Source of the DNA: Bacteroidia bacterium
Lineage (GTDB): Bacteria > Bacteroidota > Bacteroidia > Bacteroidales > Paludibacteraceae
Direction: 5' to 3'
Length of the DNA stretch: 64,000 nt
Assembly: GCA_009929375.1 (NCBI GenBank)
Contig: SAAO01000017.1
Span: 1 to 64,000, forward strand
Part shown: piece after piece, positions 17,921 through 26,651 of the stretch
Numbering within the stretch: position 1 is the first letter of the stretch
Layout of the letters: each line of letters starts with the position of its first letter
The notes under the pieces: model-generated
Told to the model about the DNA's origin: nothing
The model's database searches: none
What the model saw: only the letters and a program-made list of their open reading frames with translations
Position numbers and translations under genes: made by a program

Positions 17921-18997
17921 ATGAATACCACTAAAACAGAAGGAATTAACTATGCCGGATCGAAACTTAAACTTATTCCGTATATTATGGAAATGGTTTC
18001 TGAGCTTCGTGGCATTGATACTGTTTTGGATGGATTCAGCGGATCGACAAGAGTTTCGCAGGCATTGGCTTTAAACGGCTTCGAAGTAACTTCGAACGAC
18101 ATTTCAGACTGGTCGGAAGTTTTTGGTAATTGCTATCTTAAAGCCAATCAATCTGACAGTTATTACAAATCACTGATTGAGCATTTAAATGGGCTGAACG
18201 GTTATGAAGGCTGGTTTACAACTCACTACGGCGGTAGTGTCACCGACAGCAAAAAGCCTTTCAGAATTCACAACACAATGAAACTCGATGTCATACGTGA
18301 GGAAATTGATCGTTTGAATCTGAGTTTCGAAGATAAATGTGTGGCATTGACATCGCTCATCCAGGCATTAGACCGCGTGGATAACACATTGGGACATTAT
18401 GCTGCTTACCTTTCGAAATGGTCGGTTCGTTCAGCCAAAGAAATGCAGCTAAAAGTACCTGCCATTGTGCGCAGTGGAAAAAATCACAAAGTGATAAAAG
18501 GTGATATTTTCGATACGGTGGCGCAACATAGTTTCGATTTGGCTTATCTCGATCCGCCTTATGGCTCTAACAACGAAAAAATGCCGCCAAGCAGAATTCG
18601 TTACGCTGCATATTACCATTTGTGGACAACCATTATCCGGAACGACAAGCCTGAAATTTTCGGAAAGGTCAATCGTCGGTCCGACACCAGAGATGGATTA
18701 TCGGCCTCAGTGTTCGAAGAGTTTAGAAAAAATAAAAATGGTGATTTTATCGCCATGGATGCTTTACGAAAGTTAATACAGCAAACAAATGCGCGCTATA
18801 TTGTGTTATCGTACAGCTCGGGTGGCCGCGCCACACAAGAACAATTATTACACATAATTTCGGAGAATGCAAAGCTAATCGATGTAAAAAAAATTGATTA
18901 CAGAAAAAATATAATGAGCACTCTTCGCTCAACCAACGAATGGATTTCGAATGATGAAAAACATCAGGAATACATTTTTTTAATGGAGAAAATATAA
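17921..18997 (+). CDS. D12-class N6-adenine DNA methyltransferase, solitary
   Basis: This 358-residue enzyme belongs to the Dam/D12 class (MTH30K-like). The N-terminal YAGSKLKLIPYI motif and the AdoMet-binding DGFSGSTRVSQ motif are followed by the catalytic motif DPPYGSN at about residues 210-216. The late NARYIVLSYSSGGR and KNIMSTLRST stretches are typical of the class. No restriction endonuclease gene is adjacent, so it is either a solitary regulatory methylase or an orphan of a restriction system. It starts 22 bp after dxr and ends 60 bp before rseP, apparently inserted between two conserved neighbours. The recognition sequence cannot be read from the protein. Confidence 0.9.
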   Translation: MNTTKTEGINYAGSKLKLIPYIMEMVSELRGIDTVLDGFSGSTRVSQALALNGFEVTSNDISDWSEVFGNCYLKANQSDSYYKSLIEHLNGLNGYEGWFTTHYGGSVTDSKKPFRIHNTMKLDVIREEIDRLNLSFEDKCVALTSLIQALDRVDNTLGHYAAYLSKWSVRSAKEMQLKVPAIVRSGKNHKVIKGDIFDTVAQHSFDLAYLDPPYGSNNEKMPPSRIRYAAYYHLWTTIIRNDKPEIFGKVNRRSDTRDGLSASVFEEFRKNKNGDFIAMDALRKLIQQTNARYIVLSYSSGGRATQEQLLHIISENAKLIDVKKIDYRKNIMSTLRSTNEWISNDEKHQEYIFLMEKI

Positions 18998-19056
18998 ACC
19001 AACAAATTAAAACAATATGGCAGGCCGGCGCTTTGCCGGAAATTTAAAACACATTT

Positions 19057-20544
19057 ATGGAAACATTTCTTATCAGAACATTACAACTGATTCTCAGTTT
19101 ATCGATACTCGTTTTTTTGCACGAATTCGGTCATTTCTTCTTCGCACGTGTTTTCAAAGTGCGTGTGGATAAATTTTACATGTTCTTCAACCCGAACTTC
19201 TCGCTTGTCAGGGCAAAAAAAATAAACGGGAAATGGCAGGTACGCTTTTTTGCTAAAAACGTTCCGGCAAACGAACGTCCAAAACGCGATGCTGATGGCG
19301 ACGTCATGGTCGACAGCAAAGGCAGACAGCTGGTGGAACCCATTCCGGTAGAAGAACTTGAAGATAATGACTGGCGCAAATACCCCGATAACACTGAGTG
19401 GGGAATTGGTTGGTTGCCTCTGGGTGGATATTGCAAAATTGCAGGTATGGTCGACGAGTCGATGGATGCAGCCCAAATGAATCAGGAGCCACAGGAATGG
19501 GAATATCGTGCGAAACCCGTATGGCAACGTCTTCCCATTATTATTGGAGGCGTTTTGGTGAATTTCATCCTGGCTATGGTTATTTATTCGGCTGTGCTTT
19601 TCACATGGGGAAAAGAATATATGCCGTTCTCGAATGCGAAATACGGTTTGCATTTTTCCAAAACCATGCAGGAATATGGTTTCCGCAATGGTGACAATGT
19701 AATTTCGGTTGATGGAATTATGGTTGACCAGCGTGGCGATCTGATTGATTTAATTGTGTTCGATGGCAAACGTGAAGTGACTTTAGTTCGCGATGGTCAG
19801 GAAGTAAAAATAAATCTGCCACTGGACTTTGCAAAAAAAATCATTGCGTCGCAGGAAACTGATCTCGTAACTGTACGATTCCCGTTTGTGGTGGAAGAAG
19901 TGAGCGCAGGCAGTCCTGCCAGCGAAGCCAACCTTCAGAAAGGCGATAGTGTAGTGGGTATAAATGGAAAAACGATGAACATTTTCCAGGACATTGCAGC
20001 TGAACTCGATGCGTCGAAAAACTCTATGATCGATCTTCAGTTTGTGCGCAATGGTCAACTTATGCAATCGCAACTTCAGATCAACGAAAACGGAAAACTG
20101 GGTGTGGCATTGCGCGATGTAAAGAATTATCTGCAAACAAAAAAAATTGAATATGGCTTTTTCGAAGCCATTCCGGCAGGTATTTCACTCGGTTGGGAAA
20201 CGCTTACAGGCTACGTAAAACAGTTTAAACTTGTATTCTCGAAAGAGGGTGCATCGCAACTCGGAGGTTTCGGAAGCATTGGAAAAATGTTCCCTTCTGT
20301 ATGGGACTGGCAGGTTTTTTGGTCGATGACAGCATTACTTTCTGTAATTCTGGCATTTATGAACTTCTTACCTATTCCGGCACTCGATGGCGGACACGTA
20401 TTGTTCCTGCTCTACGAAATGGTAACACGTCGTAAACCCAACGAAAAATTTATGGAATACGCCCAAACAGCCGGAATGATGTTACTTTTTGCCCTGCTTA
20501 TTTTTGCCAACGGAAATGATATTTTCAGAGCAATATTTAAGTAG
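19057..20544 (+). CDS. rseP: RIP metalloprotease, site-2 protease family
   Basis: This inner-membrane zinc protease cleaves transmembrane substrates such as anti-sigma factors. The active-site HEFGH motif is on the first helix (His22, Glu23, His26), and the third ligand lies in PALDGGHVLF near the C-terminus. One or two PDZ domains occupy the middle (GYVIS-like segments such as GFRNGDNVISVDG and GSPASEANLQKGDSV). At 495 residues it is slightly longer than average; a cytoplasmic or periplasmic insert follows the first helix, as in other Bacteroidota. A small hairpin (CCGGC at 19025-19029, GCCGG at 19035-19039) precedes the start. Confidence 0.94.
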   Translation: METFLIRTLQLILSLSILVFLHEFGHFFFARVFKVRVDKFYMFFNPNFSLVRAKKINGKWQVRFFAKNVPANERPKRDADGDVMVDSKGRQLVEPIPVEELEDNDWRKYPDNTEWGIGWLPLGGYCKIAGMVDESMDAAQMNQEPQEWEYRAKPVWQRLPIIIGGVLVNFILAMVIYSAVLFTWGKEYMPFSNAKYGLHFSKTMQEYGFRNGDNVISVDGIMVDQRGDLIDLIVFDGKREVTLVRDGQEVKINLPLDFAKKIIASQETDLVTVRFPFVVEEVSAGSPASEANLQKGDSVVGINGKTMNIFQDIAAELDASKNSMIDLQFVRNGQLMQSQLQINENGKLGVALRDVKNYLQTKKIEYGFFEAIPAGISLGWETLTGYVKQFKLVFSKEGASQLGGFGSIGKMFPSVWDWQVFWSMTALLSVILAFMNFLPIPALDGGHVLFLLYEMVTRRKPNEKFMEYAQTAGMMLLFALLIFANGNDIFRAIFK

Positions 20545-20694
20545 TTGATAATGGACAATGGACAATTTTATCATTTACCATTTACTATTTATTAGTATCG
20601 TCTCTGAAAACAAAACCAATTGACCGATTAACTGATCAACTGATTGACTAATTAACTGATCAACACAAAACTCTGAAACTTGAAACTCAAAAAC
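20545..20694. repeat. Second copy of the composite AT-rich repeat
   Basis: The module order matches 2940-3112: ATTTACCATTTACTATTTA, then TAGTATCGTCTCTGAAAA at 20593-20610, then ATTAACTGATCAACTGATT units, then GAAACTTGAAACTC units ending at the next start codon. The core differs from the first copy at only a few positions. No gene is seen in it. Confidence 0.7.
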
Positions 20695-21051
20695 ATGAAA
20701 CCCAAAATACTCTGTTATCCCAAATGCGGCACCTGCCAAAAAGCAGAAAAATGGCTGAAATCGCATAATATTGAGTACAGCTATCGTCCGATAAGGGAGG
20801 AAAATCCAACTTCGGCTGAACTTACAGAATGGATTGCCAAAAGTGGTTTGCCTGTTGCAAAATTCTTCAACACAAGCGGATTGCTGTACAAAGAAAATAA
20901 CATGAAAGAGAAAGTGAAAACGCTTTCACAGGCTGAGCTGATTGACATTCTGGCAAGTAATGGCATGATGGTAAAACGTCCGGTTTTACTCATTGGCGAA
21001 AAAGTTCTGCTGGGTTTTAAAGAAGACGAGTGGGCAAAAGAACTTCTCTGA
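20695..21051 (+). CDS. ArsC/Spx-family thioredoxin-fold protein
   Basis: This protein of about 118 residues has the ArsC/Spx/YffB fold. The N-terminal beta-strand ILCYPKCGTCQKA carries a CGTC redox motif (Cys11, Cys14, with Cys7 before it), and the C-terminal VKRPVLLIGEKVLLGF segment is conserved in the family. Such proteins act as glutathione- or thioredoxin-linked reductases or as redox regulators; arsenate reduction is not certain. The ATG at 20695 is preferred over an in-frame TTG at 20680 that falls in the upstream repeat. Confidence 0.85.
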   Translation: MKPKILCYPKCGTCQKAEKWLKSHNIEYSYRPIREENPTSAELTEWIAKSGLPVAKFFNTSGLLYKENNMKEKVKTLSQAELIDILASNGMMVKRPVLLIGEKVLLGFKEDEWAKELL

Positions 21052-21070
21052 AAAAACCGAACGAAAACTC

Positions 21071-21478
21071 ATGATGACCATTGACCAGATAAACGAAATT
21101 TGCAAAAACACATTGATGGAACATTTGCAAATTATATTTACCGAAGTATCGGAAGGGCGACTTGTGGCCACTATGCCTGTTGACGAGCGCACTTTTCAGC
21201 CTATGAAACGCCTGCATGGTGGCGCAACCATGGCACTGGCCGAATCGGTTGGAAGTGCAGGTTCGATGACGCTTGTCGATCCGCAGCATTATGCGGTGCT
21301 TGGTGTCGAAATCAGCGGAAGTCATGTGGGCACAACACGCGAAAAAGAGGTTTTTGGTATTGGAACGCTTGTGCATCACGGAAAAACGCAGCATGTATGG
21401 GAAATAAGGGTGGAAGACAAAAACGGAAAACTCATTTCGCTTTGTCGCCTCACGAACCGTATTGTAGCAATAAAATAA
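21071..21478 (+). CDS. menI: Hotdog-fold thioesterase, probable DHNA-CoA hydrolase
   Basis: This single-domain hotdog thioesterase of about 135 residues is of the PaaI/MenI type. The catalytic region MKRLHGGATMALAESVGSAG includes the His-Gly-Gly loop and the helix with the active-site acid. It begins the menaquinone cluster and overlaps menF by one base, so hydrolysis of 1,4-dihydroxy-2-naphthoyl-CoA is a well-supported role. The frame is open back to 20993, inside the ArsC-like gene, but the ATG at 21071 (MMTIDQINEIC) gives normal family length. Confidence 0.82.
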   Translation: MMTIDQINEICKNTLMEHLQIIFTEVSEGRLVATMPVDERTFQPMKRLHGGATMALAESVGSAGSMTLVDPQHYAVLGVEISGSHVGTTREKEVFGIGTLVHHGKTQHVWEIRVEDKNGKLISLCRLTNRIVAIK

Positions 21479-22656
21479 TGACGAAACGAATAGCTTTCGG
21501 AGCTATGAACAACGAAAAAAACGAAAATACACTTATCCAACTTCAAAAGCTGCTTTTAGATAAAAACACGCCTTTTGTGTCGTATCGTTTACCCGGCGAA
21601 GAAGAAATCATCACACAAATTCAGTACAAATCATTGCCCGTGGAGATTGATTTTACGGTATTCGATTATTCTCAATCCGGATTTATTCTGTCGCCATTCA
21701 GTGTATCAGAGAACTCAAAAAGCTGGTTTCTGAAGCCTGATGTTGTTATTAAAGACAATTCCATTCCTGAAAATTTAGCTAAGGAAATAACTGATAATTC
21801 AGAATTTATATCAAAAAACACGGCAAACCTCAATCTACAGACGACTTCAGAAAATGAATTTTGCAACTATGTAAATGCTGCTATTGAAGACATTAAAGCC
21901 GAAAAGTTCAGAAAAGTTGTTTTATCCAAAGTCCGGAAACAGGAAAATCCGGCTGATTTCAGCGCTGCTGCATTTTTTCACACGCTTTGCAAAAAATATC
22001 CGCATGCTATGGTTTATTTATTGCAAATGCCCGGAGCAGGTTGCTGGATGGGAGCTACTCCCGAACCACTCATTCAGGTGAATGGTGCACAGGTACGCAC
22101 CATATCGCTGGCCGGAACACTGATTGCGACCGACAAAGCTGTTGAAGCATATACCTGGAGTCAGAAAGAAATTGAAGAACAGGGGATTGTAACCGATTAT
22201 ATAGAAAAATCGTTGCGCGAATCTGGTTTCACGAACATTACAAAAAAAGGACCGGCTAATCATCAGGCAGCCAATCTTATTCATTTAAAAACCGAATTCA
22301 GCTTCGACACTGGAAAGGAAACACGCACAGGCGAAATTCTGAAAATGCTGCATCCGACACCTTCAGTGGGTGGACTGCCCAAAGCTGAAGCGCATAGCTT
22401 TATTTCCACTCACGAAAAACACGACCGAACCTATTATACCGGTTTCCTCGGACCTGTAAATGTGGGTGCAAAAACTGATATTTTTGTCAATCTTCGCTGT
22501 CTGCAACTATTCGGAAACGAATTTGTTCTATACAGCGGAGCAGGTATTACAGCCTCGTCGGTAGCACAAAGCGAATGGATAGAAACAGACAACAAAATGC
22601 TGACCATGCTGAATGCAATGCGGACTTCAAAACCCCTAACCCCTAAAGGGGAATAA
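21478..22656 (+). CDS. menF: Isochorismate synthase
   Basis: This chorismate-binding enzyme converts chorismate to isochorismate, the first step of menaquinone synthesis. Conserved parts are KVVLSKVRK, HTLCKKYPHAMVYLLQ, GATPEPLIQ, LAGTL, HPTPSVGGLPK and YTGFLGPV. About 392 residues is normal. The ATG at 21478 overlaps the previous stop as TAATG; a further in-frame ATG lies at 21505. The last eight or so codons (ending SKPLTPKGE) are made of an intergenic repeat, CCCCTAACCCCTAAAGGGG, so the original C-terminus seems to have been altered. Confidence 0.93.
   Translation: MTKRIAFGAMNNEKNENTLIQLQKLLLDKNTPFVSYRLPGEEEIITQIQYKSLPVEIDFTVFDYSQSGFILSPFSVSENSKSWFLKPDVVIKDNSIPENLAKEITDNSEFISKNTANLNLQTTSENEFCNYVNAAIEDIKAEKFRKVVLSKVRKQENPADFSAAAFFHTLCKKYPHAMVYLLQMPGAGCWMGATPEPLIQVNGAQVRTISLAGTLIATDKAVEAYTWSQKEIEEQGIVTDYIEKSLRESGFTNITKKGPANHQAANLIHLKTEFSFDTGKETRTGEILKMLHPTPSVGGLPKAEAHSFISTHEKHDRTYYTGFLGPVNVGAKTDIFVNLRCLQLFGNEFVLYSGAGITASSVAQSEWIETDNKMLTMLNAMRTSKPLTPKGE
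22630..22653. repeat. Short dispersed C/G-tract repeat overlapping the end of menF
   Basis: The sequence AACCCCTAACCCCTAAAGGGG forms a small CCCCT/AGGGG palindrome and supplies the last menF codons. A related CCCACTCAAGGGGGAGTT stretch occurs near 47081-47097 after nrfA. A second small palindrome (CCGAAAATTTTCGG) follows at 22668-22681. Confidence 0.5.
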
Positions 22657-22700
22657 TATAATAATACCGAAAATTTTCGGGATAAATTGAGAATAGAAAT

Positions 22701-24392
22701 ATGCCACACTTCCGACAGGGAATTAAAAATATTGCAGAAATCTGTGTCCGTCAGGGTATAGAAAAAGTTGTCATTTCGCCGGGATCGCGCAATGCTCCGC
22801 TTATTTTTGCTTTTACAGCTCAACCCGAAATTGAATGTTTGAGCATTGCCGACGAACGTTCAGCCGCCTATTTTGCATTAGGAATGGCTCAGCAAAGCGG
22901 AAAAGCTGTGGCGCTTGTGTGTACATCGGGCACTGCAGTACTGAATTACGCCCCTGCCATTGCTGAAGCTTATTACCAGAATATTCCGCTGATTGTGATT
23001 ACCGCCGACCGTCCTGCTGAAATGATTGATCAGGCAGATGGGCAAACGCTTCGTCAGCACAACATTTTTGCAAATTACATAAAATCGGCTTTCGAGCTTC
23101 CTGTTGAAACAACTCTGGAAGCCGATTTGCAGTTTTCCGATCGTCAGGTTTCGCAGGCCATCGATACCGCTTTGTCGTATCCGGAAGGTCCGGTACAAAT
23201 CAATGTACCCCTGCGTGAACCTATTTACAGTGCTATTCCGGAGCATCATTCCAATCCGAAAATTGTAAAAACATTGCCTGCTTTACCCTCAGTAAACAGC
23301 GAAAGTTTGAAAGTGCTTGAGGAAAAATGGACCGGTTTCCGTCGTAAAATGATCGTGTTCGGGGTTTTTCCAAAAAACGAATGTCTCAACGATTTGGCCA
23401 ATCGCTTAGCAGCACAACCCGACGTGGTGGTCATTGCTGAAAATTTGTCGAACGTAACGGGAAATAACATCATTACACAACCGGAATCGCTTTTTTCACG
23501 TATCAATTCTCTTGAAAACAAATTGGAATTTGCTCCTGATTTATTGATTACCATTGGTCATTCAGTGATTTGCAAGCAGCTGAAAATTTTCCTGCGCACA
23601 CATCAACCTGCCGAACAATGGCAGCTGGAATCGTCGATGCCTTATGTAGATACCTACAAAAGTCTGACAACAGTTATTCCCGGATTTGCCACTGACACTT
23701 TAAATAAAATGCCTTTGGGAACAACCGAGAGTAATTTTTCCGGCAAATATAATTCTGAATATCAACAAATAAAATTGCTTCATAACAAATTCGTCAACCC
23801 GGCAGGATCAGATAGTCCGCTCTCAGACATGAATGTGGTTATGGAACTTTTGGCACAAACTCCACAGGGCAGTACGCTTCATTTGGCCAATAGTACTTCA
23901 GTGCGCTGGACACAACTCTTCCCTGCCCGCCCCGACCTGACCTACATTTGCAATCGAGGCACTTCGGGAATTGATGGAAGTCTCTCCACAGCAGTGGGTT
24001 ATGCTTACAGTTCAAAACAACCCACTGTTTTTCTGAGCGGTGATGTTTCGTTTATTTATGATTCAAACGGACTTTGGAACAATTATATTGGTACAAATCT
24101 GAAAATCATTGTCATGAACAACAATGGAGGAAATATTTTCAGGTTTATTGGCGATAAAGAATTGATGAAAAACAGTCTGGAATTTTTCACTACACCACAT
24201 CAGGTAAAAATTAAATCGCTCGTGGAAGCTTTCGGACTGAACTATATGAGTTGTGACAAAGTCGAAAATCTGAACGAAAGTATTTCCAAATTACTCAACG
24301 AACAGAATGCATGCGTTTTGGAAGTATTTACCGACAGTGATTTAAACACAGAGAATTATAGTGGATATTTTAAGAACATCAGAAACTCCTGA
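22701..24392 (+). CDS. menD: SEPHCHC synthase (MenD)
   Basis: This ThDP-dependent enzyme joins isochorismate and 2-oxoglutarate to give SEPHCHC. The N-terminal VISPGSRNAPL motif, TSGTAVLNYAPAIAEAYYQ, ITADRPAEMIDQADGQT, NRGTSGIDGSLSTAVG and the ThDP/Mg motif around LSGDVSFIYDSNGLWN with NNNGGNIF are all present. The 563-residue length is normal. It lies 44 bp after menF and about 100 bp before menB. Confidence 0.96.
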   Translation: MPHFRQGIKNIAEICVRQGIEKVVISPGSRNAPLIFAFTAQPEIECLSIADERSAAYFALGMAQQSGKAVALVCTSGTAVLNYAPAIAEAYYQNIPLIVITADRPAEMIDQADGQTLRQHNIFANYIKSAFELPVETTLEADLQFSDRQVSQAIDTALSYPEGPVQINVPLREPIYSAIPEHHSNPKIVKTLPALPSVNSESLKVLEEKWTGFRRKMIVFGVFPKNECLNDLANRLAAQPDVVVIAENLSNVTGNNIITQPESLFSRINSLENKLEFAPDLLITIGHSVICKQLKIFLRTHQPAEQWQLESSMPYVDTYKSLTTVIPGFATDTLNKMPLGTTESNFSGKYNSEYQQIKLLHNKFVNPAGSDSPLSDMNVVMELLAQTPQGSTLHLANSTSVRWTQLFPARPDLTYICNRGTSGIDGSLSTAVGYAYSSKQPTVFLSGDVSFIYDSNGLWNNYIGTNLKIIVMNNNGGNIFRFIGDKELMKNSLEFFTTPHQVKIKSLVEAFGLNYMSCDKVENLNESISKLLNEQNACVLEVFTDSDLNTENYSGYFKNIRNS

Positions 24393-24492
24393 GCTTCTGA
24401 AAAAGTGACACATATCTTTTAAAATTTAAAAACTAACATTACAAACTACTTTTTAGTCCCTTCCAGGGATTAAAGTAAATATCAATATAAAT

Positions 24493-25308
24493 ATGAGAAA
24501 CTGGACAACCATTAAAGAATTCGAAGAAATAAAATTCGAATATTTCGAAGGAATTGCAAAAATCACCATCAATCGTCCGCGTTACCGCAACGCATTTACG
24601 CCCGATACCATTAAAGAGATTATTCAGGCTATGGTGTATTGCCGCGAAAGTCAGGACATTGGCACCGTCATTCTTACCGGTGAAGGCGACAAAGCATTTT
24701 GTGCCGGTGGCGATCAAAATGTAAAAAACATTGCCGGTTATATTGGAAAAGATGGCGTTCCGCGCCTGAATGTGCTCGACCTTCAAAAAATGATTCGTTC
24801 GCTGCCAAAACCTGTTGTGGCCATGGTTAACGGTTATGCTATTGGTGGCGGACATGTATTGCATGTAGTTTGCGACCTTTCTATTGCTTCTGAAAATGCC
24901 ATTTTCGGACAAACCGGTCCAAAAGTGGGAAGCTTTGATGCCGGTTTTGGCTCATCGTATCTGGCGCGCATCGTGGGTCAGAAAAAAGCACGTGAAATCT
25001 GGTTCCTCTGCAAACAATATTCAGCTGCCGAAGCTCTGGAAATGGGACTTGTAAACACTGTAGTACCTTTCGATCAACTCGAAGACGAAACAGTAGCCTG
25101 GTGTAAAAAAATGATGGAACACAGTCCGCTTGCACTTCGTATGATTAAAATGGGATTAAATGCCGAAATGGACGGAATGGCTGGTATTCAAGAACTTGCC
25201 GGAAACGCAACTATGCTGTATTACATGACCGAAGAAGCGCACGAAGGTAAAAATGCATTTCTGCAAAAACGCAAACCGGATTTTGGAAAATTTCCGAAAT
25301 TACCGTAA
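24493..25308 (+). CDS. menB: 1,4-dihydroxy-2-naphthoyl-CoA synthase
   Basis: This crotonase-fold enzyme closes the second ring of the naphthoquinone head from o-succinylbenzoyl-CoA. Signature segments are [64 protein letters not shown] and the late [18 protein letters not shown]. The 271-residue length is standard. It is inside the men cluster and is followed by a 346-bp repeat-rich gap before menA. Confidence 0.96.
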   Translation: MRNWTTIKEFEEIKFEYFEGIAKITINRPRYRNAFTPDTIKEIIQAMVYCRESQDIGTVILTGEGDKAFCAGGDQNVKNIAGYIGKDGVPRLNVLDLQKMIRSLPKPVVAMVNGYAIGGGHVLHVVCDLSIASENAIFGQTGPKVGSFDAGFGSSYLARIVGQKKAREIWFLCKQYSAAEALEMGLVNTVVPFDQLEDETVAWCKKMMEHSPLALRMIKMGLNAEMDGMAGIQELAGNATMLYYMTEEAHEGKNAFLQKRKPDFGKFPKLP

Positions 25309-25654
25309 TTTATAACCACTAAGGCACTAAGTACAGCAAGAAACACTGAGGAAATAAATTGGAAACAAGCAAAAAATTAGTGATTTAAAGTATTCTAAGT
25401 TCGATGAGATATTAAATGATATGTTTCTAACACAATAGAACACTTAGAAATTATTTAAGAAAAAAAACTTAGTTCACATAGTAAAAGTATCTGTCGATAC
25501 TTTTATCGCTCTGAAATTATCCCGTTATTCGGGATAATACTATGTGTTCTTAGTCTTTTCTGTTGTTTTCAAAACTACTGTGTTCTATGTGGTGAAAACA
25601 TATCAATAATAATTATCGATTACTTATGTAGCTTAGATGTAAATTTTATTTCTT
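25309..25654. repeat. Intergenic region with a branched inverted-repeat element
   Basis: The region has no convincing gene. Its core is a nested structure. A 9-bp outer stem (25475-25483 with 25538-25546) encloses two perfect 9-bp hairpins (25483-25491 with 25496-25504, and 25516-25524 with 25530-25538). Flanking sequence such as CCACTAAGGCACTAAG on the left and TGTTCTATGTGGT on the right resembles the ends of dispersed elements. It separates menB from menA. Confidence 0.65.
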
Positions 25655-26551
25655 ATGATTAATCCCTGGATACAAGCATTTCGTTTAAAGACTTTACCGC
25701 TGGCACTGTCGAACACCATTATGGGTTCGGCACTGGCAGTGTTGGATGGAGGCTTTCGCTGGTCGGTTTTTGTATTGGCAGCGTTGACCACCGTATTTCT
25801 TCAGATTATTTCGAACATGGCCAACGACTATGGCGATTTTGTAAACGGAAAAGATACAGCTGAACGAATTGGTCCGAAACGCATGGTTCAGTCCGGCGAA
25901 ATATCTGCCAAAGCTATGCTGCGTGGCATAATCATTCTGGGCGTGCTTACCGCCTTTACAGGACTTGCACTTATTCTTGTAGGAACAGCCGGTATCGACA
26001 TTACTAACATACTGATTTTTGCTGTTTTGGGAATTGCGTCTATTGTAGCTGCACTGAAGTACACAGTGGGCAAAAATCCTTACGGTTATCGCGGTTTGGG
26101 CGACATTTTTGTTTTTGTGTTTTTCGGACTGGTAGGCGTCATGGGCACTTACTTCCTGCACACACAAACTTTGAGTTGGGAAATAATACTTCCCGCTTCG
26201 GCCATTGGTTTGCTGAGTACTGCCGTGCTGAACATGAACAACATGCGTGACTACGAAGCCGACAAAAACGCAGGTAAACAAACCATTGTGGTAAAAATGG
26301 GAATACCGAAAGCCCGTATTTATCATCTTGTTCTTATTTCGGGAGCTTTTACAGCGCTTGGAATTTTCGGAATTATACGTTTCGAAAGCATTTGGCAATG
26401 GCTGTTTTTGCTCAGCACGCCATTGTTTGCTGTGAATCTGAAAAAGGTTTTTACATTTAATCAGGGTAAAGAATTGTTTCCCGAACTCGCACGCGTATCG
26501 ATGGGAACTTTGATTTTTACGCTATTGTTTCTGATTGGAATTTTATTGTAA
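25655..26551 (+). CDS. menA: 1,4-dihydroxy-2-naphthoate polyprenyltransferase
   Basis: This UbiA-family membrane enzyme attaches the polyprenyl tail to DHNA to give demethylmenaquinone. The first aspartate-rich motif is visible as NDYGDFVNGKDTAE with GPKRMVQSG after it, and the second as NNMRDYEADKNAGK. About eight or nine membrane helices are evident. The 298-residue length fits. It lies in the men cluster, downstream of the repeat-rich gap. Confidence 0.94.
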   Translation: MINPWIQAFRLKTLPLALSNTIMGSALAVLDGGFRWSVFVLAALTTVFLQIISNMANDYGDFVNGKDTAERIGPKRMVQSGEISAKAMLRGIIILGVLTAFTGLALILVGTAGIDITNILIFAVLGIASIVAALKYTVGKNPYGYRGLGDIFVFVFFGLVGVMGTYFLHTQTLSWEIILPASAIGLLSTAVLNMNNMRDYEADKNAGKQTIVVKMGIPKARIYHLVLISGAFTALGIFGIIRFESIWQWLFLLSTPLFAVNLKKVFTFNQGKELFPELARVSMGTLIFTLLFLIGILL

Positions 26552-26609
26552 TACTGTTGAAAAGGTAAGTCGAACATAATCAGTATCAGATCATTTTCTG
26601 CATTCAACT

Positions 26610-26642
26610 TTCAAATTTTCAAATCTTCAAATTTTCAAATTC
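26610..26642. repeat. Short AT-rich tandem repeat before menC
   Basis: Four near-copies of a TCAAATTT-type unit with a period of about 8-9 bp fill the space just upstream of menC. It resembles the low-complexity modules seen at other intergenic sites in the window. Confidence 0.5.
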
Positions 26643-26651
26643 TAATGAATA

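Noticed and set aside
25694-26398. 234-codon minus-strand frame inside menA
   Set aside because: It is antisense to a clear menA gene, with unusual Asn/Gln/His-rich composition.
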